23,072 nt of DNA from JBJKRF01 sp046704785 (GTDB lineage Bacteria > Chloroflexota > Anaerolineae > Anaerolineales > Villigracilaceae), in NCBI GenBank assembly GCA_046704785.1, contig JBJKRF010000064.1, positions 1-23,072 of the forward strand. The letters run 5' to 3'. The notes beneath the pieces are model-generated. The model was given only the letters and a program-made list of their open reading frames with translations, was not told the DNA's origin and made no database searches. The position numbers were made by a program, and so were the translations under genes. Of this stretch, positions 1 through 7,281 are shown piece after piece (position 1 is the first letter of the stretch; every line of letters starts with the position of its first letter).

Positions 1-120
1 ATCTTTATATGTGCATTTATTGGGGTTGTAGTGTTAGTGACCTCCTATAGTGCTTTTGTGGGGGTCTCCGCGCCCCCCCCCCCCCCCCACATCCCCCTAT
101 CTATCTCCCCCACGGAAAAT
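1..120. other. C-rich low-complexity edge, no gene seen
   Basis: I see no convincing coding region here. The stretch holds a run of 16 consecutive C (73-88) followed by further C5 runs at 93-97 and 107-111, so the minus strand carries repeated G-tracts. Such a run is unlike the rest of the window. It may be real and able to form a G-quadruplex or i-motif, or it may be a sequencing or assembly artefact near a contig edge. Confidence 0.6.
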
Positions 121-151
121 CGAAAAAGTGGGGCTTGAACCCATTCTCGTG

Positions 152-160
152 TGCTAGAAT
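152..160 (+). promoter_or_regulatory. Candidate extended -10 promoter upstream of the GNAT gene
   Basis: TGC followed by TAGAAT (155-160) matches the extended -10 pattern seen elsewhere in the window. TTGAAC at 135-140 is a poor -35 and lies only 14 bases upstream, so any activity would rest on the TGN extension. A transcript from here would begin inside or just before the palindrome at 160-188. Confidence 0.35.
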
Positions 161-188
161 CAGGGCCTCCCAAGTTGGGAGGCCCTGA
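160..188. repeat. Perfect 12-bp hairpin before the GNAT gene
   Basis: TCAGGGCCTCCC (160-171) and GGGAGGCCCTGA (177-188) are perfect reverse complements around a 5-base loop, AAGTT. No T-tract follows on the plus strand, so this is not a standard plus-strand intrinsic terminator. It could be a terminator for a minus-strand transcript, a leader hairpin that stabilises the acetyltransferase mRNA, or a protein binding site. Confidence 0.7.
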
Positions 189-231
189 CTGTGATCATAC
201 ACGCTCAATACCGCCCGAAATATTATGCCCT

Positions 232-687
232 ATGGGTACAACGCCGCCTATGAAAATCACGCCCACCAACCCACTCGACCTGAACGAACTCAGGCACGTT
301 GTGCAGGTTTGTTTCCCCCAAGATGCCTGGCCCCTGCTGGACCTGATCGCCGTATTAACATTTCCGGGGGTCATACGCCTCAAGGCTGTGGAAGAGGAGC
401 GCATGATCGGATTCGTGGCCGGCGACCCGCGCAAAACCGAGGGCTTATCGTGGATCGCCATCATCGGCGTCCTGCCGGAATTCCGGCAGCGGGGAATCGG
501 TCGGGCGCTGTTGAAAGCCTGCGAGCAGAATCTACCCACCCGCCGCATCCGCCTGTCAGTGCGTGAGTCCAACCTGGCAGCCATCCAGATGTACCAGACA
601 GCCGGGTATTACACGATTGATCGCTGGGAACACTATTATAACGATGGGGGCGATGCCATTATCATGGAAAAAATCCACCGGGTCTGA
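232..687 (+). CDS. GNAT-family N-acetyltransferase
   Basis: This is a 151-residue protein with the acetyl-CoA-binding core of the GNAT fold. The segment PEFRQRGIGRALL is motif A, with the pyrophosphate-binding R-Q-R-G-I-G loop. NLAAIQMYQTAGY is the typical C-terminal motif B. The family moves an acetyl group from acetyl-CoA to an amine on a protein, peptide or small molecule; the resemblance to RimI-type proteins is general and does not fix a substrate. The start is uncertain. ATG at 232 follows a TATTAT box (221-226) by five bases, which would suit a leaderless mRNA, while ATG at 250 (MKITPTNP) begins the conserved fold. Neither has a clear Shine-Dalgarno site. The next gene, for RNase D, is on the same strand but seems to have its own promoter. 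Confidence 0.85.
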   Translation: MGTTPPMKITPTNPLDLNELRHVVQVCFPQDAWPLLDLIAVLTFPGVIRLKAVEEERMIGFVAGDPRKTEGLSWIAIIGVLPEFRQRGIGRALLKACEQNLPTRRIRLSVRESNLAAIQMYQTAGYYTIDRWEHYYNDGGDAIIMEKIHRV

Positions 688-725
688 ACATTCGCCAAGA
701 CCACGCCACCCGCAGCGCCCGCGTT

Positions 726-734
726 TGATATAAT
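726..734 (+). promoter_or_regulatory. Extended -10 promoter of the RNase D gene
   Basis: TGA plus TATAAT (729-734) is a perfect -10 with a TGN extension. The start codon at 742 begins seven bases after the box, just where transcription should start, so the mRNA is probably leaderless. I see no good -35 and no Shine-Dalgarno site in the short gap. Confidence 0.65.
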
Positions 735-741
735 TCAGCCC

Positions 742-1887
742 ATGCAGCCATCCTTGTCAGCACCGCAGCGGATCGATACGCCCGCCGAACTGACGAAACT
801 CGTCGAGGCGTTAAAAGGCCAGCCCAGCCTCGCCGTAGACACCGAGGCAAATTCTCTATACGTCTATCGCGAGCAGGTCTGCCTGATCCAGTTTTCCACG
901 CCACAAAATGACTACATTGTTGACCCATTGGCCCTCGACGGTCTTTCGCCGCTGGCGGCCCTCTTCGCTGCTGACTCCATTCAGAAAGTCTTCCATGCTG
1001 CGGAATACGACCTGCTTGGCCTGCATCGTGACTTTGATTTTTCCTTCGCCAACCTGTTCGACACAATGATTGCCACCCGCACTCTGGGCTATAAAGCCGT
1101 TGGATTGGGCGACCTGCTGGCCGACAAATTTGGGGTCAAGGTCGACAAACATTACCAGCGGGCCGACTGGGGACGTCGCCCGCTCCCCGATGATTTGATC
1201 GATTACGCGCGCCTGGATACACACTACCTGCTCTCGCTGCGGGATGCGTTGGAGCAGGAACTCAAAAACGCCGGACGTTGGGAACTGGCCCAGGAGGATT
1301 TCCACCGCTCGTGCTTTGTCAATGGAAATAACCACCAGCGCGCCTCGCGGGAGCGTTGGGAGCGCATCGACCACCGCCAGGAACTGAGCCCCCGCCAACA
1401 AACCGTGCTGAACGAATTATGTGTATGCCGCGAGGAAATTGCCGAACAGGTCAACCGCCCGCTCTTCAAGGTCATGGACGACCGCCTGTTGCTGCGTGTG
1501 GCAAGCGGCCTGCCAGAAACGCCCCAAGAACTCAAAACAGCCGGACTCTCTGAACGACAGTTGCAGCGTTTTGGAGCAGCCCTGCTGGCAGCCGTCCAAC
1601 GTGGAAAGCATGCGCGCCTCGTCCAGGCAACGGAAATTGCGCGACCCTCCAGCACCATGCTCAACCGCCTGCATCGCCTGAAAGCCTGGCGCAAGCGCCG
1701 TGCGAAAGACATGGAAGTCGAGTCCGATGTAATTCTGCCGCGCGTCTATGTGCATACCATCGCAGAACAAAACCCGCGTTCGGCGGAGGCGCTCGCCCAC
1801 ATTATGGCCGATACGCCCTGGCGCTTCGCCCACTTCGGCCAGGAAATCCTGAAAATCTTGAACACCAAAAGTGCAGCAAACGACTGA
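742..1887 (+). CDS. rnd: Ribonuclease D (DEDDy 3'-5' exoribonuclease)
   Basis: This is a 381-residue protein, the usual length of RNase D, which trims the 3' ends of tRNA precursors and other small stable RNAs. The DEDDy exonuclease domain fills roughly residues 10-175. Exo I is D33-T-E35 in AVDTEAN, Exo II includes D90 in HAAEYDL, and Exo III is Y155-x3-D159 in DYARLD, so the four metal-binding acids and the catalytic tyrosine are present. An HRDC domain for RNA binding follows at about 215-290 (LSPRQQTVLNELCVCREEIA). The start at 742 sits directly under an extended -10 box. The gene is followed after 48 bases by a beta-CASP RNase-like gene and then by a tRNA gene, so this is a small RNA-processing neighbourhood, although the link is only positional. 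Confidence 0.93.
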   Translation: MQPSLSAPQRIDTPAELTKLVEALKGQPSLAVDTEANSLYVYREQVCLIQFSTPQNDYIVDPLALDGLSPLAALFAADSIQKVFHAAEYDLLGLHRDFDFSFANLFDTMIATRTLGYKAVGLGDLLADKFGVKVDKHYQRADWGRRPLPDDLIDYARLDTHYLLSLRDALEQELKNAGRWELAQEDFHRSCFVNGNNHQRASRERWERIDHRQELSPRQQTVLNELCVCREEIAEQVNRPLFKVMDDRLLLRVASGLPETPQELKTAGLSERQLQRFGAALLAAVQRGKHARLVQATEIARPSSTMLNRLHRLKAWRKRRAKDMEVESDVILPRVYVHTIAEQNPRSAEALAHIMADTPWRFAHFGQEILKILNTKSAAND

Positions 1888-1935
1888 CAGACTCGTTGCC
1901 CCTGTTTATCCCAATCCGGCGAACAAGGAGAAGGC

Positions 1936-3330
1936 ATGCAAATCCATTTTCATGGCGCGGCGCAGACCGTTACAGGGTCGATGCACTTGCTGCAAATCAA
2001 CGGAAAAAAACTACTGCTCGAGTGCGGGCTGTATCAGGGCCCACGCCGGGAAACCTACGAACGCAACCGTTCCTTCCCCTTCGACCCAAAAACGATCGAC
2101 GCGGTCATCCTGTCGCACGCGCACATCGACCATAGCGGGAACCTGCCTCACCTGATCAAGCACGGCTACGAGGGATTCATCTACGCCACTCCGGCCAGTT
2201 CCCATTTAAGCGACGTGATGCTGCGCGATTCCGGCCACATCCAGGAAGCCGACGCCGAATTCGTCAACAAACACCGCACCAAGCGCGGAGAGGCGCCCAT
2301 CGAGCCGCTTTACACGCAGCAAGACGCCGAACGGGTCAAGCAGCACTTTCAAGATGTGCCCTATGGGCAACTCTTCTCCCCCGTCGAAGGCGTCACTGCC
2401 CGCTTTGTGGACGCGGGACATATTCTCGGCTCGGCAGCCGTCGATCTGCGGTTGGAGGAAAAGGGACGAAAGGTGCACCTGTGGTTTTCCGGTGACATCG
2501 GACGGCGCAACCTGCCCATTCTGCGCGATCCCGTCCTACCCGAATCCGCCGACTACCTGCTGATGGAATGCACCTACGGCGACAAGCCCCACCGTGACCC
2601 GCAGGCCGCCTTTGAGGAATTCCGCGAGGTAGTCCGGCGCACGGTCGCGCGCGGTGGCAAGGTCATCGTGCCATCGTTTGCGGTAGGTCGCACACAGGAA
2701 CTGGTCTACAACTTGAACAAGATGATGGAAGACGGCGACGTGCCTCGCGTGCCGGTCTATGTGGATAGTCCGCTGGCCGTGCACGCTACGGAGGTTTTTC
2801 AGCAATTTCCGGATTGTTACGACAAGGAAACCCTGGAGCTCGAGCGCGTGGAGCATCACCCGGCCCTGAAGTTCGACGGCCTGACCTACATCCACAGCGT
2901 GGACGAGTCGAAGGCGCTTAACGAGCGCAAGGAACCCATGATCATCATTTCTGCCTCGGGCATGGCCGAAACCGGACGCATTCTGCACCATTTGAAGAAC
3001 AACATCGAGAATCCCAAAAACACCATCCTGATCGTCTCCTGGCAGGCACCTAATACCTTGGGACGCCGCCTGGCCGAGCGCGAGGAACATGTCAAGATCT
3101 TCGGCGAGCTATACCACCGCAAGGCCGAGGTGGAAACGATTGGTGGGCTTTCGGCTCACGCCGGGCAGGTCCTGCTGGAAGAGTACGCCCTGCGGGTGAA
3201 GACCTCGGCAAAGAAAGTCTTCCTGGTGCACGGCGAGCCGAAACCGGCGCAAGCACTCACCGAACGGCTGGAATCCCACGGTATGCGCGATATTTTCTAC
3301 CCGCGCCTGCACACCAGCTTGGAACTGTAG
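1936..3330 (+). CDS. MBL-fold beta-CASP RNA metallo-hydrolase
   Basis: This 464-residue protein belongs to the metallo-beta-lactamase/beta-CASP family related to archaeal and eukaryotic CPSF73 and to bacterial YSH1-like enzymes. The zinc-binding signature H61-A-H63-I-D65-H66 is intact in LSHAHIDHSGN. Further metal ligands lie in the DAGHILGSA and FSGDIG segments, and the beta-CASP motifs appear near FAVGRTQE, ISASGMAETGR and GGLSAHAGQ. VFLVHGEPK closes the fold. Family members act as endo- or 5'-3' exonucleases on RNA in the cytoplasm; which activity applies here cannot be read from sequence. ATG 1936 is preceded by AAGGAG five bases upstream, a strong ribosome site. The 48-base gap after RNase D allows co-transcription. 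No terminator is visible after it. Confidence 0.92.
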   Translation: MQIHFHGAAQTVTGSMHLLQINGKKLLLECGLYQGPRRETYERNRSFPFDPKTIDAVILSHAHIDHSGNLPHLIKHGYEGFIYATPASSHLSDVMLRDSGHIQEADAEFVNKHRTKRGEAPIEPLYTQQDAERVKQHFQDVPYGQLFSPVEGVTARFVDAGHILGSAAVDLRLEEKGRKVHLWFSGDIGRRNLPILRDPVLPESADYLLMECTYGDKPHRDPQAAFEEFREVVRRTVARGGKVIVPSFAVGRTQELVYNLNKMMEDGDVPRVPVYVDSPLAVHATEVFQQFPDCYDKETLELERVEHHPALKFDGLTYIHSVDESKALNERKEPMIIISASGMAETGRILHHLKNNIENPKNTILIVSWQAPNTLGRRLAEREEHVKIFGELYHRKAEVETIGGLSAHAGQVLLEEYALRVKTSAKKVFLVHGEPKPAQALTERLESHGMRDIFYPRLHTSLEL

Positions 3331-3350
3331 CCATCGGGCAAAGAATTGCG

Positions 3351-3380
3351 TTTACAGATTACGGCGAAAAGCAGTATAAT
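3351..3380 (+). promoter_or_regulatory. tRNA-Ser promoter
   Basis: TTTACA (3351-3356) and a perfect TATAAT (3375-3380) are separated by 18 bases, a standard sigma-70-type promoter. Transcription would begin near 3387, just ahead of the mature tRNA 5' end at 3394. Confidence 0.75.
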
Positions 3381-3393
3381 ACCGCCCGCCACT

Positions 3394-3480
3394 GGAGAGG
3401 TGCCAGAGTGGTTGAATGGGACGGTCTCGAAAACCGTTGTAGGCGTCAGTCTACCGTGGGTTCGAATCCCACCCTCTCCG
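3394..3480 (+). tRNA. tRNA-Ser (anticodon CGA)
   Basis: The acceptor strands GGAGAGG (3394-3400) and CCTCTCC (3473-3479) pair perfectly and are followed by discriminator G3480. The anticodon stem ACGGT/ACCGT (3421-3425 and 3433-3437) encloses loop CTCGAAA with anticodon CGA at 3428-3430, which reads serine codon UCG. A long variable arm, as expected of class II serine tRNAs, lies between the anticodon stem and the T arm, and the T loop is TTCGAAT. The CCA end is not encoded (CTC follows), so it must be added after transcription. A promoter and a terminator flank the gene closely, making it a single-gene unit. Confidence 0.97.
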
Positions 3481-3483
3481 CTC

Positions 3484-3517
3484 AGAACCCCGCGCGTTTA
3501 TGCGGGGTTCTTTGTTT
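3484..3517 (+). terminator. Intrinsic terminator of the tRNA-Ser gene
   Basis: AGAACCCCGC (3484-3493) pairs with GCGGGGTTCT (3502-3511) around an 8-base loop, and a T-rich tract follows (TTTGTTT). It begins three bases past the mature tRNA end. Confidence 0.9.
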
Positions 3518-3561
3518 ATATGTGGATGATCACCTATCTTCTTTTCTCTCGAAACTTTAAG

Positions 3562-3589
3562 GTGACAAATCCGGTCATTATGCTATAAT
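3562..3589 (+). promoter_or_regulatory. Promoter of the Asp-box repeat gene
   Basis: GTGACA (3562-3567) stands 16 bases before TATAAT (3584-3589), which also has a TGC extension at 3581-3583. The expected start, near 3596, leaves a leader of about 40 bases containing the GGAGG site used by the gene at 3638. Confidence 0.75.
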
Positions 3590-3637
3590 TCTAGCAGAAC
3601 ATTTATTCTAATGAAATCGGGAATCGGAGGCGTATCC

Positions 3638-4792
3638 ATGAGCGAACAGGTCAAGGTGTTGGTGGGCACTCGAAAAGGTGGATTCATCTTCACGAGCGAC
3701 GCCACCCGCAAAAAGTGGCAGAAAAGCGACATCCAGTTCAAGAGTTGGAACGTGATGCACATCCAGATGGACCCACGCGATCAACGCCTGCACGCAGCGA
3801 TAGATCACTTCGTCTACGGGCCGACCACACATTACTCGGATGATCTGGGGACGACCTGGATACAGGCCGAGCAAGTGCCGATGTTGGCACGTCCGTCGAA
3901 GTCGGGGCGGCCACCCAGCACGGTGGAAGAGGCCTTCCGCTCGGAGTCCGGTGAGAACATCACCTCCAATCCTGAAAAGATGATCAAAGTCTGGAACATC
4001 ACGCCTGGGCGCGTCGATGAACCGAATGTCCTGTACGCCGGCGCGCAGCCCGCCTCCTTGTTTGTCTCGAGGGACCGCGGCGCGACATGGACTTTGAACG
4101 AGGCGCTGTACGACCATCCGCACCGCGGCAACTGGGGGCCGGGCGCCGGCGGCCTGTGCCTGCATACCATCCTGCTGGATCCGTCAAATGCGAAGCGGAT
4201 GTACATCGCCATCTCTGCCGCGGGCTGTTATCGCACGGACGACGGCGGGCAGACCTGGGCGCCTTTCAACAAAAACGTGCACGCCTGCTTCAGGCCAGAC
4301 GAGTTTCCCGAATATGGACAGTGTGTTCACAAGATGGACCTGCATCCTGCCAACCCGCAGGTGCTCTTCCAACAGAACCACTGTGGCGTATATCGCAGCG
4401 ACAACGCCGGTGAAGACTGGGTCGACATCGGGAAAGGCAAACTGCCGGCCAAATTCGGCTTTCCGATCGCGGTCGATCCGAACGATCCAAAGACGATCTA
4501 CATCGTGCTCGAGGAAAGCGACGAGTTTCGCATGAGCGTGGACGGAAAGTTTTCAGTCTGGCGCAGCAGGGACGCCGGCGAGTCCTGGCAGCGTTTGAGC
4601 AAGGGCTTGCCCGAGCAGGCGCACCTGGTCGTGTTGCGTGAAGCCATGGCAACCGATTCCCTCGACGCCACCGGGGTGTACGCCGGCACCGACACCGGCC
4701 AGTTGTTCTACAGCCGCGACGGCGGCGAAAATTGGGAATTGATGGCCGACTACCTGCCGCCAATTCAGTCGGTGGAGGTAGCGGTGCTATAA
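3638..4792 (+). CDS. BNR/Asp-box beta-propeller protein (sialidase/sortilin-like)
   Basis: This 384-residue protein is built from repeated Asp-box motifs (S-x-D-x-G-x-T/S-W), which cap blades of a beta-propeller. I see six: near residues 67-74 (YSDDLGTTW), 144-151 (SRDRGATW), 199-207 (RTDDGGQTW), 253-261 (RSDNAGEDW), 309-317 (RSRDAGESW) and 359-366 (SRDGGENW). The family includes sialidases, sortilin-like and photosynthesis-assembly-like propellers. The fold alone gives no substrate, and I cannot point to a sialidase arginine triad. No signal peptide or membrane segment is seen, so a cytosolic location is likely. ATG 3638 has GGAGG seven bases upstream (3626-3630) and is preferred over the in-frame ATG at 3611. 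The gene stands alone, with its own promoter and a shared terminator downstream. Confidence 0.82.
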   Translation: MSEQVKVLVGTRKGGFIFTSDATRKKWQKSDIQFKSWNVMHIQMDPRDQRLHAAIDHFVYGPTTHYSDDLGTTWIQAEQVPMLARPSKSGRPPSTVEEAFRSESGENITSNPEKMIKVWNITPGRVDEPNVLYAGAQPASLFVSRDRGATWTLNEALYDHPHRGNWGPGAGGLCLHTILLDPSNAKRMYIAISAAGCYRTDDGGQTWAPFNKNVHACFRPDEFPEYGQCVHKMDLHPANPQVLFQQNHCGVYRSDNAGEDWVDIGKGKLPAKFGFPIAVDPNDPKTIYIVLEESDEFRMSVDGKFSVWRSRDAGESWQRLSKGLPEQAHLVVLREAMATDSLDATGVYAGTDTGQLFYSRDGGENWELMADYLPPIQSVEVAVL

Positions 4793-4823
4793 CCCGAAAT
4801 CAACGGGATCAAAACAGACTTAT

Positions 4824-4864
4824 GAGTGTGGGCAGCACCAAGCACTGCCCACACTCCGTCTTTT
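4824..4864. terminator. Convergent-gene terminator hairpin
   Basis: GAGTGTGGGCAG (4824-4835) and CTGCCCACACTC (4845-4856) form a perfect 12-bp stem with a 9-base loop. It lies between the ends of two convergent genes, the Asp-box gene and the LCP gene. TCTTTT follows on the plus strand and GTTTTG on the minus strand, so it could serve both, although the T-tracts are short. Confidence 0.7.
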
Positions 4865-4880
4865 GGGGGCAGTCGTTTTT

Positions 4881-6272
4881 TCAAGGCAGGGGATTCTTCT
4901 TGGCCCAGTCATCGCCCAGCAGAATGACCAGATCGGCCTGGGGGTCTTTGGCGTTCGAATAGATGATCTGTGAACTCGACGTAAAGTTGAATAGCTGTTG
5001 CAGATATTTCAAGCTATACGGAAGTCCACGTGAGGCCACCACGCGAGTCACGCTGCTATGTTGGCTGGCCGTGCCTTCATGAACCACGGTAAACCCCAGC
5101 GAGCGGAAATACGCCGCAGTCTTATCGGTCAGGTCGGCGGTGTGTGAGCCGTTCAGCAAGCTGATGGTGGGATTCTCCTGTCCCATCAAATCGAGCAAGC
5201 TGCCTTTGGCCAGGGGGCCCGGCGCGTCTTCACCCAGAAAAATCTGGTCACGCAACTCACGGATTTTCCCCGGGATGGGCTGCAAAATCGACAAGGCTTG
5301 TCCGTTTTGGACAACCATGCCCAGCGAAGCCATGCTGTAATCAATCACAACCTGCTGGATGTCGTTGCGTGGAATCTGGTCGACCAGCATGGTCAGCCGC
5401 AGGACATCCTCCAGGCTGAGATTGGTGCGCACGCCACCCTGCAAGGATTGGTACATTTGCGGCGCACGCGCCATCATCGTCGGAAAGTTGGCCGGTGACA
5501 GCAGCTTGTCACGCACCGCCATGATGACCAGTTGTTGTCGCCGCGAACGGTCGATGTCGCCATCCTTGGTGTGACGGTTGCGCGCGAAGGCTAGCGCTTT
5601 CATCCCATCCAGGTGGTGCGGGCCCGCCGAAAGGATGAACACGTTTCCCGGCCCCAGCGGATCGAGCCGAATCTTCTTGGGCACGTTTACATCGATTCCC
5701 CCGATAGCGTCAATAAAATCGACGAAGGTATAAAAGTCGATCTGGGCATAATACTGGATGGGAACGCCCAGTAGTTGCTCCACGGTCTTCACCGCCAGCG
5801 CCGGCCCGCCGCCGGGCAGCTTGTAGCTCTCACCCAGGAAATACGCCGTGTTGATCTTGTTATAGCCGAATCCGGGCACGTCCACCCACAGGTCACGTGG
5901 AATCGAGATTATGGCCGCAGTCTTGGCCTGCGGATCGATAGTGAACAGAATCATCGAATCGGTGCGCGACGGCCCGTTGCGGTCCGCCGACCAATCGCCA
6001 TAGTCCAGCCCCATGATCAGAATCGAAACGCGGCTGGCGCCGTCCCAGGCGGGTGGCAAGGCGTCGGCGGGGGCCGGCACTGTGGGCGTCTGGGCGGGAG
6101 CATCTGGCGAAGGGGTGCTGTCAGGCACCGAAATGGGCACACTGGCCAGGGGCGTCACCCGCCAGGTCGTCGCAAAGAAAAAGGCCAGCCGCAGGGCTCC
6201 CGCAAAAAGCAGGATTCCCAACAGGCCGAGGATGATCCAGCGAAGAAAAGGTTTGAAAGTCAAGCGTTTCAC
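4881..6272 (-). CDS. LCP family (LytR-CpsA-Psr) glycopolymer transferase
   Basis: LCP proteins move undecaprenyl-pyrophosphate-linked glycopolymers onto peptidoglycan outside the membrane. This 463-residue protein has a short basic cytoplasmic start, one membrane segment (about 10-34), a Pro/Thr-rich linker (about 45-75) and the LCP domain (about 82-255). The domain shows conserved D90 (MGLDYG), R103-T-D105, R126 (SIPRD) and the arginine-rich segment ARNRHTKDGDIDRSRRQ. A LytR C-terminal domain appears near residues 370-460 (SLLNGSHTADLTDKTAAYFRSLGFTVV). The start codon is GTG and no strong Shine-Dalgarno site is visible, but the membrane anchor directly after it supports this start. It lies 21 bases after the D-cysteine desulfhydrase-like gene and is the last gene of a minus-strand group with a FemAB-type transferase, consistent with a cell-wall role. 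Confidence 0.92.
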   Translation of the reverse strand: MKRLTFKPFLRWIILGLLGILLFAGALRLAFFFATTWRVTPLASVPISVPDSTPSPDAPAQTPTVPAPADALPPAWDGASRVSILIMGLDYGDWSADRNGPSRTDSMILFTIDPQAKTAAIISIPRDLWVDVPGFGYNKINTAYFLGESYKLPGGGPALAVKTVEQLLGVPIQYYAQIDFYTFVDFIDAIGGIDVNVPKKIRLDPLGPGNVFILSAGPHHLDGMKALAFARNRHTKDGDIDRSRRQQLVIMAVRDKLLSPANFPTMMARAPQMYQSLQGGVRTNLSLEDVLRLTMLVDQIPRNDIQQVVIDYSMASLGMVVQNGQALSILQPIPGKIRELRDQIFLGEDAPGPLAKGSLLDLMGQENPTISLLNGSHTADLTDKTAAYFRSLGFTVVHEGTASQHSSVTRVVASRGLPYSLKYLQQLFNFTSSSQIIYSNAKDPQADLVILLGDDWAKKNPLP

Positions 6273-6293
6273 GTTATCCAGTCGTTCAAGGTT

Positions 6294-7265
6294 TCATGCC
6301 AGCAAATGCGATTGGTAGTTTTCCGCGAACAGGCCCGGCTGCCCGCCGGTGTTCCAGAACAGGACCGTCTCGTCTGGCTTGAACGTCCCCTTGCGGATCA
6401 GGTCGATCAGCCCGGCAGCGGCGCGGCCAGTGTAGACGGGATCGAGCAACAGGCCTTCATACCGCGCAAAAAGATGGATCGCTTCGCGCTCTCCCGCGCC
6501 GAAGACCCCGTAGCCGGCCTTGCAGTAGTCGGCATTCGCCAGCACCTCGGCGGGCGCGAACGTAATTCGCTCCCCCAGCTTTTCGCTGGCTGCGGAGGCC
6601 AACGCCGACACGTGGGATTTCAGCCAGGTTTTGGATTCGTCGATACTGATTCCCAGCACCCGGCCCGTATAGCCAAAGAGTCGCTGGCCGAGCACCAGCC
6701 CGGCGTGCGTCCCGCCGGAAGACGTACCAAACACCACCCAGTCGGCCTGTAAGCCCTGTTGGAGCACCTCCTGCAGTGCGAAGGCGTAGGCCAGCGCCCC
6801 GGTCGGACTGCTGCCGCCGTAGGGCACCAGGTAGGGGTTACGCCCCGATTGCTTTGCCGTTTCGAACGTTTTCTGCAACACGCGCTCCCGATTCCTCTTG
6901 TCGGGCACCCAAACGACCTGCGCGCCGAAGAGTTCGTCCAGCAAGGTATTGGCCGTCGGCGCGGCAGGCTTCTTCCCGGTCAGCACCAACGTGCAGTCGA
7001 AGCCGAATTTTGCCGCCGCAGCAGCCGTCTGGCGGCAATGGTTGGACTGTATCGCGCCCGCCGAGAGCAACATTTTGGCTCCGTTGGCCTGCGCCTCGGC
7101 CACCAGGAACTCCAGTTTGCGTGTCTTGTTGCCGCCGAACGCCAATCCGGTCTGGTCATCGCGTTTGACGAGCAAGCGCGGCCCGCCGAGCAGCGCCGAC
7201 AGGCGCGGGAGGTCTTCGATGGGTGTGGGTAAATGGGCAAAGTGTAATCGCGGGATGGCTTTCAT
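6294..7265 (-). CDS. D-cysteine desulfhydrase / ACC deaminase family PLP enzyme
   Basis: This is a 323-residue fold-type II PLP enzyme. Members either split D-cysteine into pyruvate, sulfide and ammonia or deaminate 1-aminocyclopropane-1-carboxylate. The cofactor lysine lies in GGNKTRKLEF (K47 or K50), SAGAIQSNHCRQ is the characteristic substrate and phosphate loop, and GTSSGGTHAGLVLG is the glycine-rich PLP-phosphate segment. Sequence alone does not safely separate the two activities; D-cysteine desulfhydrase is the commoner role outside rhizosphere bacteria. GGAG lies five bases before ATG 7265. It sits 16 bases downstream of a FemAB-type gene and 21 bases upstream of the LCP gene, so all three are likely co-transcribed. 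A role in removing D-cysteine near wall synthesis is conceivable but unproven. Confidence 0.88.
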   Translation of the reverse strand: MKAIPRLHFAHLPTPIEDLPRLSALLGGPRLLVKRDDQTGLAFGGNKTRKLEFLVAEAQANGAKMLLSAGAIQSNHCRQTAAAAAKFGFDCTLVLTGKKPAAPTANTLLDELFGAQVVWVPDKRNRERVLQKTFETAKQSGRNPYLVPYGGSSPTGALAYAFALQEVLQQGLQADWVVFGTSSGGTHAGLVLGQRLFGYTGRVLGISIDESKTWLKSHVSALASAASEKLGERITFAPAEVLANADYCKAGYGVFGAGEREAIHLFARYEGLLLDPVYTGRAAAGLIDLIRKGTFKPDETVLFWNTGGQPGLFAENYQSHLLA

Positions 7266-7281
7266 CGTTTCTCCATGAATC

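Noticed and set aside
120..150. A T-arm-like sequence on the minus strand (GGGTTCAAGCCC) suggesting a tRNA
   Set aside because: The T-stem has a mismatch, and no matching acceptor strand, D arm or anticodon arm is found upstream on that strand.
3346..3588. An 80-codon open frame running through the tRNA-Ser gene
   Set aside because: It spans a tRNA and its terminator and promoter, so it is not a gene.
5775..6752. Long plus-strand open frame (about 325 codons) opposite the LCP and PLP-enzyme genes
   Set aside because: It is antisense to two well-supported proteins, has no domain or ribosome site, and its composition is that of a shadow frame in GC-rich DNA.
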